The position numbers were made by a program, and so were the translations under genes. A stretch of 64,000 nucleotides of DNA from Roseiarcus sp963784805 (GTDB taxonomy: Bacteria > Pseudomonadota > Alphaproteobacteria > Rhizobiales > Beijerinckiaceae): assembly GCA_963784805.1 (NCBI GenBank), contig CAWASR010000005.1:1-64000 (forward strand). The letters are read 5' to 3'. The notes beneath the pieces are model-generated. The model was not told the origin of the DNA and searched no databases. It worked only from the letters and a program-made list of their open reading frames with translations. Below, one piece after another: positions 32,077 to 41,403 of this stretch (positions are counted from its first letter, which is position 1; every line of letters starts with the position of its first letter).

Positions 32077-34371
32077 CTACTTAGGACACACGGGCAGACC
32101 GGGTCTTCCGCAGGCCGGCCGCGCCGGGGCGTGAACCGCCGCCGGCAATGGAGCCCGAGGCGCGCGCATGGCCGGCGCTGGTGCGCGCATGACCGGCGCT
32201 GGCGCGCGCATGACCGGCGCTGGCGCGCGCATGACCGGCGCTGGCGCGCGCATGACCGGCGCTGGCGCGCGCATGACCGGCGCTGGTGCACGCATGACCG
32301 GCGCTGGTGCACGAATAGCCGGCGCTGGCGTATGCGCAGCGCGCGGCGTCTGCAGTGGCAAGTGCGGAGCCGCCGCGGGCGGCTTGCCTTCGGCTTTGGG
32401 TTTCATGACCGGGGTGTCGGACGGAGCGCGCAGGGGCGTGGGCGCGGCCGGCGTCTTGGGCGGCGGCTTGAGGTTGCCTTTCGGCGACATCGCCGGCGGG
32501 ACAGCCAGGCCCGGACTGGCGCGCGGCGTGCCCGGAACGATCGGCGGATGTGCGCCCCCTTTCCGCGGCGCCGTCGCATTGCCGGGCCCGACCACTGCGG
32601 GCGTCGGCAATGGCTGTGCTCCGGTCGGCGCCCTTGGCCTCAGAGCCGGGTTGCCTGCGCTTGGCGGTGGAGGGATGGGCAGTGGTTTGAGGCCGGGAGC
32701 GGCCGGTGCGACGATGGGCGGATGACCCTGCTTCGGCGACAGGGGGATGGGCAGCGGATTGCCTCCGGGCGCGACCGGACGCCGTTTGCCGGCCGCGGGT
32801 TGAGCCGGCATGACGATCGGTTTGGCGCCGGGCGCGGGGCCGATCGGCGGCAGGGGCTTGACGACGGCCGCAGCCCTCGGCGGCCTCGCGCCGGCGATCG
32901 GCGGGCGGGGGATTGCCGGCTTGATGTGGGCGGGCATCGGCGGCGGGCCGAGCGGCGGAGGCGGCAAACGCCGCGCGCCTCTCGGCGCGATCCCGTTGCG
33001 GCGTTCATAGCCGTGATACGCCACCGCGCCCACGACGAGTGGAATCGCAACCCCGAGCACCGGGAGCACGCCGACGCTGACCGGCGGCGGAGGCGGCGGC
33101 AGATCCCGCCAATCGTCGTCTTCGACATAAACAAAGCCGATCGGCGGCGGGGGAGGCGGCGGGCCGAAATCGTCAAAGGCGTAAAAAGGCTGTCCCTCGT
33201 AGAATCGCTCGTCCGGCGGCGGCGGCGGAAGACCCACGAACGCCTCCGGCCGAAAGTCCTGCGGCGGCTCGAACTCCGCCGAAAGGATGGCGAGACGCCG
33301 GTGCGCGTCGGCGACGTGCGGACCTTTCGGATAGACGCTGAGATAGGTCCAGTAGGCGCGGGGCGTGTTCAGGTCGACCGCATGGCGCCAGAACGCGGCT
33401 TCCCGCCGGACGGCCAGAATCGCGCGCACGCGCCTGGCCTGATCGGAGTGCGGAAAGGCTTTGAGAAACTCAAGGTATCCAGCGATCGTGTCGCGCTGGA
33501 GCGCCACCGCGTAACCCTCCGCCGGAGAGAGGTCGGCGAGGGGTCTGCGGGCCATCTTGGCCGTCGAGAGCGCCGGCGGGGGCGACGAATCCGCAGCGCG
33601 TTCGAAGACGAAGTAGGGGCCGTCGAGCTTCGAGGCGCTCCAGGGCAGAAGAGCGCCCTCAGTCGCCGCGTTGACCAACACCCTCGTCTGATCGAAGACC
33701 TCGGCGATATCAACTCCGCCCTGCCGCAAGGCGCCGGCGAGGGTCTTGCCGTAGACGCCATAGGGACCCTGCTCGTCGCCGGCCAACGTGCCCGGCGCGG
33801 CGTTAAAGGCGATCAGTTCGCCGGGTTCGGGATCGACCAGAGCGAGACCCGGCGCCAGCGGCGCGCCTTGCGCCGGATAGGGACTGGCGCGCGCCGCGTC
33901 GAGAACGATGATGCGCGCCTTGCCCGGCGTCGCCGCGAGAGCGTGGGCGAAATCTGAAATCCGGACCGCCTCGATCGGCACGTCGGCGTCGCGATTGATT
34001 TGGGCGTCGATCGGAACGAAATAATTGTCGCCATTGTACTGAACGGCGCGGCCGGCGAGATAGACGAACGCCTGCATGTCGGGCCCCGCCGCCGCCGCCT
34101 TGTCGAGGAAATCGCGCATGGCGGCGCGCAGCGATTGTCCGTCGAGATCGCGCGCGCCCACGACGTCAAATCCCGCCGCCTGCAAAGTCTGGGCGACAAG
34201 CCCGGCGTCGTTGGCGGTGGTCGCCAGCGCCTCATCGCGATAGGTCGCGTTGCCGATGACGAGGGCGATGCGAGGGTTCCCCCCCGCCTCCTGAGCCTCA
34301 GCGGCAGGCGCCGCGAGCATCGCCGCGAAAACCAGAAAAAAGATCTCGGCGCAAATTCTCTTCAATTTCAT
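32077..34371 (-). CDS. Exported caspase-fold protein lacking the catalytic His and Cys, with a proline-rich repeat tail
   Basis: The 764-residue protein starts with a signal peptide (MKLKRICAEIFFLVFAAMLA, cleavage near AEAQ). A C14 caspase-like domain follows: RIALVIGNATYRDEALATTA, NDAGLVAQTLQAAGFDV. The position of the catalytic His reads YLAGRAVQYNGDNYFVPIDA (Arg108 in place of the His of GHG), and the Cys position reads IIVLDAARASPY (Ala160 in place of the Cys of DACR), so proteolysis is not expected. A tetratricopeptide-like stretch (AYWTYLSVYPKGPHVADAHR) leads to Pro-rich segments, a possible membrane helix (VSVGVLPVLGVAIPLVVGAV) and a tail with about eight RAPAPVM repeats. The start was chosen because the upstream frame has no family likeness. 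Confidence 0.85.
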   Translation of the reverse strand: MKLKRICAEIFFLVFAAMLAAPAAEAQEAGGNPRIALVIGNATYRDEALATTANDAGLVAQTLQAAGFDVVGARDLDGQSLRAAMRDFLDKAAAAGPDMQAFVYLAGRAVQYNGDNYFVPIDAQINRDADVPIEAVRISDFAHALAATPGKARIIVLDAARASPYPAQGAPLAPGLALVDPEPGELIAFNAAPGTLAGDEQGPYGVYGKTLAGALRQGGVDIAEVFDQTRVLVNAATEGALLPWSASKLDGPYFVFERAADSSPPPALSTAKMARRPLADLSPAEGYAVALQRDTIAGYLEFLKAFPHSDQARRVRAILAVRREAAFWRHAVDLNTPRAYWTYLSVYPKGPHVADAHRRLAILSAEFEPPQDFRPEAFVGLPPPPPDERFYEGQPFYAFDDFGPPPPPPPIGFVYVEDDDWRDLPPPPPPVSVGVLPVLGVAIPLVVGAVAYHGYERRNGIAPRGARRLPPPPLGPPPMPAHIKPAIPRPPIAGARPPRAAAVVKPLPPIGPAPGAKPIVMPAQPAAGKRRPVAPGGNPLPIPLSPKQGHPPIVAPAAPGLKPLPIPPPPSAGNPALRPRAPTGAQPLPTPAVVGPGNATAPRKGGAHPPIVPGTPRASPGLAVPPAMSPKGNLKPPPKTPAAPTPLRAPSDTPVMKPKAEGKPPAAAPHLPLQTPRAAHTPAPAIRAPAPVMRAPAPVMRAPAPVMRAPAPVMRAPAPVMRAPAPVMRAPAPAMRAPRAPLPAAVHAPARPACGRPGLPVCPK
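32168..32335 (-). repeat. 21-bp tandem repeat encoding RAPAPVM
   Basis: Eight units with an exact period of 21 bases (landmarks ATGACCGG or variants at 32168, 32189, 32210, 32231, 32252, 32273, 32294 and 32315) encode RAPAPVM-type heptads in the C-terminal tail of the caspase-fold protein. The units are nearly identical, so copy number may vary between strains. Confidence 0.9.
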
Positions 34372-34514
34372 AGTAGCCCCGCCCGAAATCGGAGAACGCC
34401 CAAACGCCATCGCCATTGGCGATTCGCGGTCCAAGGCGGCCCCGGTATCAATGCAACATGTCCGAACCGTGTCCTCCGGACAGACCACGGAAGTTCGGCC
34501 GTCGCAATCTCCTC

Positions 34515-35318
34515 TCAACTGATCGTTTCGGCGCTGTAGCGTGCGATCAGCCCGGTGCGGATGACGATGCGGTACATCCAAAAAAAGTAGAGACAGGCGA
34601 GAACGAGATAGAGGACGGCGAGAGAGCCGCCGAGCGCCAGCCGCTCCCACGGCGGCGGCTTTCCTGCGACGACCGCGCGCATGCCCTCGAACACGTGCGA
34701 CGGCGGCAGGACAAACGCGATCGCCCGCATCCACCGGGGCAGGATCGCGACCGGATAGAAGACGCCGGCGAAAGGCGAGACCAGCATCGGGATCGGCCAG
34801 ATCAGCCACTCTGACGCCGGACCAAGACGCAGCACGGTGGCCGCGGCCGCGACGCCAAGCGCTATGCCGGTGAGAAACAGCACCATTAGAAAGGGCGCAA
34901 GCGCGGCTCCGTAAGTCAAAAACGAAAGGCCGAACGCCGCCTTCGCAAAAACGAGCATGGCGACGAGGCTCAGGAGGCTCGTGGCGACGGCGACGATCAC
35001 GAGCCCTGAGAGATATTCCGAAATGCGAAGGGGAGTGGCGAAGAGATTGAGGAAGTTGCGCGTCCAGACGTCCTCGAACAGCGCCATAGTTACGCCTTGC
35101 ATCACCCGGGTCAGGAAATCCCACAGCAGCACCGCGCCCAGCAGCGCCGGCACGAAATTGAAATCCGCGCGCGAGACCGCGTTGAGATAGCGGGTCAGGA
35201 ATCCCCAGAGAAGGATGTCGACCGCCACCCAGACGAAGATGGGGAAGATGCGCTGGGGGCTGCCTCGATAAAGGTAGATCTGGCGCAGCGCGATCGCGCC
35301 GACGCGGGAGCCTTTCAC
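34515..35318 (-). CDS. ABC-2 type exporter permease
   Basis: The 267-residue integral membrane protein has six hydrophobic segments and the ABC-2 pattern (FPIFVWVAVDILLWGFLTRY, DVWTRNFLNLFATPLRISEY, PFAGVFYPVAILPRWMRAIA, LPPSHVFEGMRAVV). It starts with GTG at 35318, which overlaps the ATPase stop as GTGA, so the two subunits are translationally coupled. The last of these motifs is typical of NodJ/DrrB-like permeases, so export of a lipid-linked saccharide or a drug is possible; the substrate is not determined. Confidence 0.88.
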   Translation of the reverse strand: MKGSRVGAIALRQIYLYRGSPQRIFPIFVWVAVDILLWGFLTRYLNAVSRADFNFVPALLGAVLLWDFLTRVMQGVTMALFEDVWTRNFLNLFATPLRISEYLSGLVIVAVATSLLSLVAMLVFAKAAFGLSFLTYGAALAPFLMVLFLTGIALGVAAAATVLRLGPASEWLIWPIPMLVSPFAGVFYPVAILPRWMRAIAFVLPPSHVFEGMRAVVAGKPPPWERLALGGSLAVLYLVLACLYFFWMYRIVIRTGLIARYSAETIS

Positions 35319-36079
35319 GGGACGCGTCGCTGTTGGAGCGTCTCGTTCGCGACGGTCACGAACAGGTCGTCGAGGCTCGCCGCGCCGTGCTGACGGGGAA
35401 GCGCCTTCGGGTCGCCTTCGAGCACGATCCTGCCACGAGAGATGAACAGCACGCGGTCGCAAACGGTCTCGACCTCGAGCATGTTGTGGCTTGTCCACAA
35501 CACCCCGCAATGCCCGCTGTCGACGAACTTGGCGATCCCGGCGCGGATATCGCGGGCGTTCGAGGGATCGATCGAGGCGGTCGGCTCGTCGAGCAGCAGC
35601 AGCCTCGGACGGTTCAGCATCGCCTTGGCGAGGCTGAGCCGCGTTTGCTCTCCGGACGACAGGATTCCTGCTTTGGTGCGGCGAAACTTGGCGAGGTCGT
35701 AGGCGGCCAGAAGCCGTTCGATCCGTTGGGACAAATTGTCGACCCCATAGATCATGCCGAACACACGCAGGTTCTGCTCGACCGTGAGATTGCCCGGTAG
35801 GGGCGCATAGACGGCGGCGAAGTTGGTGCTGGCCAAAGCCTCGCTGCGGTTGGCGCGAAGATCGACGCCGCCGATTTCGATCCGACCGGCGGTCGGCTCC
35901 AGCACGCCGAGGATCATATTGATCGTCGTCGTCTTGCCGGCGCCGTTGGGGCCCAAGAGGCCGACTATCTCTCCAGGGGAAACGTGGAATGTCACGCCGT
36001 CGACCGCCCTCACGTCTCCAAACGCCTTGGCCAGGCGCTCGACTGCGAGGATCGGGGGCGGCGCAGGGGGGCGACTCAT
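35315..36079 (-). CDS. ABC-2 type exporter ATP-binding protein
   Basis: The 254-residue ATPase has Walker A GLLGPNGAGKTTTINMILG, a Q-loop region replaced by AAVYAPLPGNLTVEQNL, signature ILSSGEQTRLSLAKAML (SSGEQ) and Walker B LLLLDEPTASIDP with the catalytic Glu present, then the switch His in WTSHNM. It pairs with the permease gene that overlaps its stop. The start ATG 36079 (MSRPPAPPPILAVERLAKAF) is preferred; a GTG at 36115 would extend it by 12 residues. It lies 55 bases after the cyclase gene. Confidence 0.92.
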   Translation of the reverse strand: MSRPPAPPPILAVERLAKAFGDVRAVDGVTFHVSPGEIVGLLGPNGAGKTTTINMILGVLEPTAGRIEIGGVDLRANRSEALASTNFAAVYAPLPGNLTVEQNLRVFGMIYGVDNLSQRIERLLAAYDLAKFRRTKAGILSSGEQTRLSLAKAMLNRPRLLLLDEPTASIDPSNARDIRAGIAKFVDSGHCGVLWTSHNMLEVETVCDRVLFISRGRIVLEGDPKALPRQHGAASLDDLFVTVANETLQQRRVP

Positions 36080-36133
36080 TCCTGCGCTCGTACCAGACCG
36101 GCCGCCCGGCCGCACGCGGAAAACCTTCGCTGC

Positions 36134-37339
36134 TCACGCTTGATTATCGAGCGTGAACAGCTCCTGCGGCCTGCCCACGCCGCGAAGCGCATGGCGTCCG
36201 ACCGAGACGAACGAGCGCGATTGGTCGGCGATCGAGGCCGCGAACGCCGCCGACATGAGCACCGGCTGGTCCACTGACCGGCACATCGCCGCGATCCGGC
36301 TGACCTCGTTGACCGCCGGCCCGACGACGGTGAAGTCGAGGCGCTCCTTGCTGCCGATGTTGCCGTAGAACACCTCGCCGATATGAAGTCCCAGATACAT
36401 GTCGGTCGCCGGAACGCCTTCCCCGAGGCGGCGCGCGTTTAGAACGGCGACCGCCTCCCGCGCCATCCTCGCCGCTTCGAGCGCGGCTGCGCAGGCGCGG
36501 CTGCGCTCCTCGGCGGGAAAGATCGCCAGCACCCCATCGCCGATCAGCTTGAGGACATCGCCCGAATTCTGGTGGATCGCCGAGACGACGGCGTCAGCGT
36601 AATCATTCAGCAGCGGGATGATCGCTTCCGGCGGCGAGGTGTCGGAGATGCGGGTGAAGTTCCTCAAATCGCTGAACCACAGCACCGCCTCGATCCGGTC
36701 CGCAACCCCGCGGGCGATGCGGCCTCTCAAGACCCGCCGGCCCGCATCGCGGCCGAGATAGGTCTCGACCAGGGTCTCGGCGATCCGGCCGAGGGACGCG
36801 GACTTGATCGCCAGCCCCAGGAAGGGCGCAAGCCGCCTCAGCGCCGCGATCTCGTCATCCGAGAAGCCTGCGACGGAATCGGTCATCCACGAGGAATAGA
36901 AGCAGTCCATCTCGCCAATCGCGCCGTCAGCGGCGAAGCGGTTCAGGATCGCAACGAAGTCGGTAATCGAGGCCGCGCGCAAATCGAAAAAGCCCGGAAA
37001 CTCGAGGTCGCCTTCAGCCGCGATGCGTCGCCGCAGCAGCGATTCCCCATCGGTCAGCATTCGATGCCACGGGCTCGTGCGCCAGCGCTCGGCCGCCTCT
37101 CCTTCGATGCTGCGGCCGTACTCCGTCAGTGTCGCTTCCGGCTTCTTGCGTTCCCAGCGGAACGCCCGCCCCTCGTGGATCGGATGCAGGGTGTCGATGA
37201 ATACGACCGCGCGCGCGAGCGGCAGTCCGGCGGCCAGGGCGCGATTGGAGAAGCCTTCGACAAGCGCGGTTTCCGAGCGGCCTTCGAGCCCCGCCTTCGC
37301 GGTCCAGCTCGCAAGCTTGGCGATCTCTGCTTCGTTCAT
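36134..37339 (-). CDS. Soluble class III adenylate/guanylate cyclase with N-terminal sensor region
   Basis: The 401-residue protein has a GAF-like N-terminal region (about residues 1-190; SITDFVAILNRFAADGAIGE) and a class III cyclase domain with LWFSDLRNFTRIS (metal Asp), DVLKLIGDGVLAIFP and the YGNIGSKERLDFTVVGPAVN segment. The lysine in LKLIGDG and the Asp in LDFTVVG suggest ATP as substrate. There is no membrane segment. This cyclase subtype (motifs with HIGEVFYGNIG) is expanded in Hyphomicrobiales. It lies upstream of the ABC exporter on the same strand. Confidence 0.87.
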   Translation of the reverse strand: MNEAEIAKLASWTAKAGLEGRSETALVEGFSNRALAAGLPLARAVVFIDTLHPIHEGRAFRWERKKPEATLTEYGRSIEGEAAERWRTSPWHRMLTDGESLLRRRIAAEGDLEFPGFFDLRAASITDFVAILNRFAADGAIGEMDCFYSSWMTDSVAGFSDDEIAALRRLAPFLGLAIKSASLGRIAETLVETYLGRDAGRRVLRGRIARGVADRIEAVLWFSDLRNFTRISDTSPPEAIIPLLNDYADAVVSAIHQNSGDVLKLIGDGVLAIFPAEERSRACAAALEAARMAREAVAVLNARRLGEGVPATDMYLGLHIGEVFYGNIGSKERLDFTVVGPAVNEVSRIAAMCRSVDQPVLMSAAFAASIADQSRSFVSVGRHALRGVGRPQELFTLDNQA

Positions 37340-37474
37340 CGGCAGACCATAGCCGCAGCCCGAGGCTCGGCCAACGCTCCGTGCGGTCAGAGGCGGCGGG
37401 TCGCATGCGCCCGCCGCCTCAAATCAGCGTCGCAGGGTCGCTCGTCGCGAGGCTCCCGCGGCTCGGACCCCCGC

Positions 37475-37711
37475 TCAAAAAACCGCGCCCCAATTCAGTG
37501 GCCAGGAGAATTCCAGGCTGAGAAACAGTGCGAACCCCGCCATGATCGCCAATCTCACCTTTTCCCGCTTGCCTTCGGGCAACGCCGCGATGCCCAGCAC
37601 CGCCAGGGTGAGCAGGAGAAACCCCGCCGGCAGCTTCCCAATGGATGGATGAAGTAGCGCGTCAAAAATATCGCCGAGGGACAGCGAGGGAATGTAGACT
37701 GAGAGGTTCAT
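37475..37711 (-). CDS. Small membrane protein of unknown function
   Basis: The 78-residue protein has two predicted membrane helices (about residues 28-46, LPAGFLLLTLAVLGIAALP, and 52-70, VRLAIMAGFALFLSLEFSW) separated by a charged loop EGKREK. GGAG lies seven bases before the ATG, so it is likely translated. I recognise no family. The positive-inside loop and short tails suggest a hairpin in the inner membrane. Confidence 0.6.
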   Translation of the reverse strand: MNLSVYIPSLSLGDIFDALLHPSIGKLPAGFLLLTLAVLGIAALPEGKREKVRLAIMAGFALFLSLEFSWPLNWGAVF

Positions 37712-38536
37712 CGATCTGCTCCTTTACAGGCGCCGCTAAAGTATTCTACGTCGCTTTGCAGCCTTCACGAAGCGTCTTTTCCGCTTATGCTTACTTCCCA
37801 AGCGTCACTGTTAGCAAATATCGTTACCTGCGCCCGCGCCACCCGTCACAGCGAGGAACGGGCGCAACAGGGCGCCCAGACTTGTGTCTTTCAACTTTCG
37901 ACCCTACTCGATGTCTTCAGAGCCGCAGGACACCAAACTCGGCACAGGGCGACTTGCGTCGGCCATGGAACGCTTGGATCCGGCGCGGCTGTCAAATGCC
38001 CTGTTTTCCCGCTGAAAAGACGAAAGGCGTGCGGGCGGCGGCGGGGTTTCGCCGACGGCCAACGACGCCGCCCCACCGGGCGCCAGAGCCCACGCTACGG
38101 GCGCCGAACCGAAACGGAAGCGGCGCCGACACGTCGTTCATGCCAACTTGGCGGAATAGACGCCCATTGTCGTTTTGAACCTTTTCAATCAGTTGTGCGG
38201 CCGGGGGCACGATTCCGGCCGATGCCTCTTCCGGAGGCGGCTCTCGACCCCGAGGGGGGCGCTCCGCGGGCCAAAAGCTTGCACGAATTCATGATCATCG
38301 TGCACTTCTGTAAATCAGAAAAACGATAGCAAATTTATGACTTTCAGCAAGAATTCGCTATCGACAGGCGCGCCGCAGGCCTGTCGCCGCCGATGAACGT
38401 CGAATGGGAGCAGATCCGTCTCGGTGCAAACGCGCTTCGACCGCCAAACCCCGCCCTGAGCCGAGGAAACGGATTCGATCGGCGACGATGGAGCGGCGAC
38501 TGCGCGGTCCCGGTCCCGGTCTCGCCGTAGGCCCGT
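37712..38536. other. Intergenic stretch without recognisable gene
   Basis: No open frame here shows family likeness, codon pattern or a ribosome binding site worth reporting, and I see no tRNA or rRNA. The only marked structure is the inverted repeat at 38324-38363. Confidence 0.55.
38324..38363. repeat. Inverted repeat, 12-base arms
   Basis: CGATAGCAAATT at 38324-38335 and AATTCGCTATCG at 38352-38363 pair at 11 of 12 positions around a 16-base spacer. There is no T-run, so it is not an evident terminator. It may be an operator or a relic of a mobile end. Confidence 0.5.
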
Positions 38537-39205
38537 TCAGCTCCCGACCGCCTGCAGAACGCCGGCGAAGTGGCACGCGGCCGCAACGGTGACGCAGGCG
38601 TGCCAGATCGCGTTCTGGAACTTGAGACTTTCCCAGAGATGGAACACGACGCCGACGCAATAGATCGCCCCGCCGGCGAACACGAGCGCAAGCGTCTCCA
38701 CCGGCAATGCCGAGACGAGCGGCTTGGCCGCGATCAGCGCCGACCAGCCGAGCGCCAGATAGACCCCGACCGCGTAGCGGTCGAAGCGACCCGGAAGAAA
38801 CAACTTGATCGACGCGCCGGCGAGCGCGCCGGTCCACACCGCAGCCACGAGCGCGACGACCCACGGCGCGTAGCGGGCCTGCGAGAGGAACGCCGTGTAG
38901 GTGCCGCCGATCATCAGGTAGATCGAGGCGAGGTCGAAGCGTCTCAGCAGCCTTTTCGTCGCCGATGGCGGCGCCATGTTATAGGCGCAGGAAAACCCGA
39001 ACAGCAGGAAAAAGCCGGCGGCGTAGACCGCCATCGCTACGCCGTCGCCCAGCCTCCCGTGCATCGCGACCTTCTGGAACAGCACCGAAAAGGCGATGAC
39101 GCCGGCGACCAGCGCCGCGGCATGGACCGCGCCGTCGGCGATCAGTTCGCCGTTGCTGAAGTTGCGGTATGGCGGAAGCGGGCTTGTGGTGGCGGACGAA
39201 TACAT
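38537..39205 (-). CDS. Hemolysin III / PAQR family membrane protein
   Basis: The 222-residue protein has seven hydrophobic helices and hemolysin III (YqfA-like) landmarks: NGELIADGAVHAAALVAGVI near the N-terminus, SCAYNMAPPSATKRLLRRFD, DLASIYLMIGGTYTAFL, and the C-terminal LWESLKFQNAIWHACVTVAAACHF, whose His residues match the zinc-binding pattern of PAQR receptors. The cytolytic name is historical; a ceramidase-like or membrane-homeostasis role is more likely for the family. AAGG lies about six bases before ATG 39205, which replaces an upstream ATG at 39262. Confidence 0.85.
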   Translation of the reverse strand: MYSSATTSPLPPYRNFSNGELIADGAVHAAALVAGVIAFSVLFQKVAMHGRLGDGVAMAVYAAGFFLLFGFSCAYNMAPPSATKRLLRRFDLASIYLMIGGTYTAFLSQARYAPWVVALVAAVWTGALAGASIKLFLPGRFDRYAVGVYLALGWSALIAAKPLVSALPVETLALVFAGGAIYCVGVVFHLWESLKFQNAIWHACVTVAAACHFAGVLQAVGS

Positions 39206-39368
39206 GGCGACCTTCGCGACTGAGAGGCCGCCGAGGTTGACGCGACATTGTGGCGGGCGCAAGCCGCTCGGATCGTTGTGCGCCTGGCGCGCGCGAGGCG
39301 GTCCCGCAACGGCCGGCGCTTCAAGGAGGTCACGGGCGCCGCGGCGGGAGAACGATGCGCCGGGCGCG

Positions 39369-39708
39369 TCACGCCGCTCCCACCGCCGCCCTGGCGCGCT
39401 CGGCGCGTTTGCGGTCGTTCGGGTCGAGGAGGCCCTTGCGCAGGCGGATCGACTTCGGCGTCGCCTCGCCCAGTTCGTCGTCCTGGATATAGGCGAGGGC
39501 CTTCTCGAGCGTCATCTGGATCGGCGGGGTCAGGCGAACGGCCTCGTCTCCGGAATGGGTGCGGATATTGGCGGGCTTCTTGCCCTTGAGCAGGCTCGTT
39601 CGAGATCAGAACGCTATTGCGCCTTCCCGCGATCTCACCCTTCCATGGGCCCCAGTCATGGAAGAGGCGGTTCATGATCGCTGTGCCGCAGCTGTGGGTG
39701 AGCGCCAT
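39369..39708 (-). pseudogene. Decayed partial copy of typA (3' end)
   Basis: The minus strand from about 39708 reads GTAIMNRLFHDWGPWKGEIA, GRRNSVLISN, and after an internal deletion of about 140 bp and a frame change it reads KGKKPANIRTHSGDEAVRLT, then PPIQMTLEKALAYIQDDELG, to the stop at 39369-39371. This is the last quarter of TypA/BipA, very similar to but not identical with the intact gene at 41687-43513. There is no start or GTPase domain. The amidase gene lies between relic and intact copy. The relic differs at many third positions, so it is an old duplicate or came from another species. Confidence 0.88.
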
Positions 39709-39993
39709 ACGTTCGCGCCTGTCGCGCCGGCATCGTCCGTCGGCGGACCATCGGCCGCTCGCCTATTTCCTGGAAGTCCCGCGCGGCTCGAATTTAGCGC
39801 CTGGCGCCCGTTTGAATTGGCGATCGGAAGGTTGGAATCGACCCCTTCCCACCGCTAAAGTGCGGTCCGACGATGGGCCAAAATGCGCCAGCGGCGGAAG
39901 TTTCGTCCGCGACCGATGTCCTCGCTAGCGGGCAACAAGAAGCCCTTCGCGCCTCATAGACATCTCTAACATCTCTCGTCGGCGGCATGGCTA

Positions 39994-41403
39994 CTATTCC
40001 GCTACTCCGCAGTAGGCTCTGGCGAGTTCGAGAACGCGATCGTCTTCGCCCCGCGGTCCGACGAACTGCAGTCCGACTGGCCTTCCGTCGGCCGTCAGCC
40101 CGCAGCGCGTCACGCAGGCCGGCTGTTGGCTAAGGTTGACCGGGAAGCTGAAGCCGGCCCATTCAGTCCAGATCGTCATGCCGGAGTCGGGTGGGACGTC
40201 GCAGTTCTTGGCGAAGGCGGGAATAGCGGTCGCGGGCGAGATGACCACGTCAATGCGCGAGAACGCGGCTTCCATCCAGGCGCCGAATTCCGCGCGGCGG
40301 ATCGAGGCGTCGACGTAGTCGGCCGCCGAGACGCCGTCGACGCGTCGCGCGGCCTCCCTCAACCCGGGATCGAGCAGTTCGAGCCTGGCGGGATCGATCA
40401 GCCGCAGGCGGCGCGCCGCGGCGGCAAACCAGAGAACGTTGAACACCGCGAGCCAGTCCCCCTCGGGCAGGGGGAGCCGCTCGACATGTGCGCCGGCCGA
40501 TACCAGACGCTTCACGGCGGCGTCGCAGGCGGCGGCGACATCCAGATCGAGCTTGCCGCAGGGCGGCTCGCGCCAGTAGCCGATTCTTGTTCCGCGAAGA
40601 TCGACCGGATGAAGATCCCGCCGCGGGTAGGCGAAGGGCGGCTGGTTCCAATCGGCGACGTCCCGCCCCGCCATCGCGTCGAGCATTAGCTTTGCGTCGT
40701 CGACGGTTCGAGTTATCGCTCCGACATGCGCGAGCGTGCCGAAAGCGCTCGCCGGATAGGCCGCGACCCGGCCGAAGCTCGGCTTGTGGCCGACGACGCC
40801 TGTGAAGGAGGCGGGGATGCGAATGGAGCCGCCGCCGTCGGTGCCGATGTGCAGGGCGCCTGCGCCGGTCGCCGCCGCCACCGCCGCGCCGCCGCTTGAG
40901 CCTCCCGGAGTCAGGGCGTCGTTCCAGGGATTGCTGGTGACCCCCGACAATGGCGAATCAGTGACGGCCTTCCAGCCGAGTTCAGGCGTCGCCGTCAGAC
41001 CGATGAACACTGCGCCGGCGCGCCGCAATCCGGCGACGCTCGGCGCGTCGCGCGTCGGCTTGACCGGCTCGCTGGCGCGGCTGCCGTAGGAGATCGTCTT
41101 GCCTTCGACATAGACAAGGTCCTTGATCGTCGTCGGCGCCCCGTCGATCGGCGACAGCGGCGCCCCTGCGCGCCAGCGCGCTTCCGACTCCCGCGCCATG
41201 GCCAAGGCGCCCTCCTCGTCGATCTCGGTGAAGGCGTTGAAGCGCGCCTGAACCGCGCGGGCGCGAGCGAGCGTGGCTTTCGTCGCCTCGACCGGCGACA
41301 AGTCTCTGGAAGCGAAGGTCCGCGAAAGCGCGCTCGCCGACATCCGGCAGATGTCGTCGGCATCGTCCAGAGGCGTCCGCGGCTCCTTATTCGCTTTGAT
41401 CAT
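39994..41403 (-). CDS. Amidase (amidase signature family)
   Basis: The 469-residue enzyme has the Ser-Ser-Lys triad of the amidase signature family: Lys in TTIKDLVYVEGK, the cis-Ser and nucleophile Ser in LTPGGSSGGAAVAAATGAGA, then GTDGGGSIRIPASFTGVVGH. It hydrolyses an amide; relatives include indole-acetamide hydrolases and GatA-like proteins. It is not GatA, since no gatB or gatC is nearby and genes for tRNA amidotransferase are usually clustered. It is flanked by the typA relic and typA. No signal peptide. Confidence 0.9.
   Translation of the reverse strand: MIKANKEPRTPLDDADDICRMSASALSRTFASRDLSPVEATKATLARARAVQARFNAFTEIDEEGALAMARESEARWRAGAPLSPIDGAPTTIKDLVYVEGKTISYGSRASEPVKPTRDAPSVAGLRRAGAVFIGLTATPELGWKAVTDSPLSGVTSNPWNDALTPGGSSGGAAVAAATGAGALHIGTDGGGSIRIPASFTGVVGHKPSFGRVAAYPASAFGTLAHVGAITRTVDDAKLMLDAMAGRDVADWNQPPFAYPRRDLHPVDLRGTRIGYWREPPCGKLDLDVAAACDAAVKRLVSAGAHVERLPLPEGDWLAVFNVLWFAAAARRLRLIDPARLELLDPGLREAARRVDGVSAADYVDASIRRAEFGAWMEAAFSRIDVVISPATAIPAFAKNCDVPPDSGMTIWTEWAGFSFPVNLSQQPACVTRCGLTADGRPVGLQFVGPRGEDDRVLELARAYCGVAE

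Noticed and set aside
32168..32335. CRISPR-like regular repeats
   Set aside because: The units are 21 bp, contiguous without spacers and in coding frame, so this is a tandem coding repeat.
32059..33957. Plus-strand frame rich in Arg/Asp opposite the caspase-fold gene, with HDRRWRA repeats
   Set aside because: Its repeats are the complement of the RAPAPVM repeat. The minus-strand frame has a signal peptide and domain structure; the plus one has none.
34515..36137. A 540-codon frame as a single ABC fusion protein
   Set aside because: Its N-terminal half is an out-of-frame shadow of the ATPase gene. The permease starts at GTG 35318 overlapping the ATPase stop.
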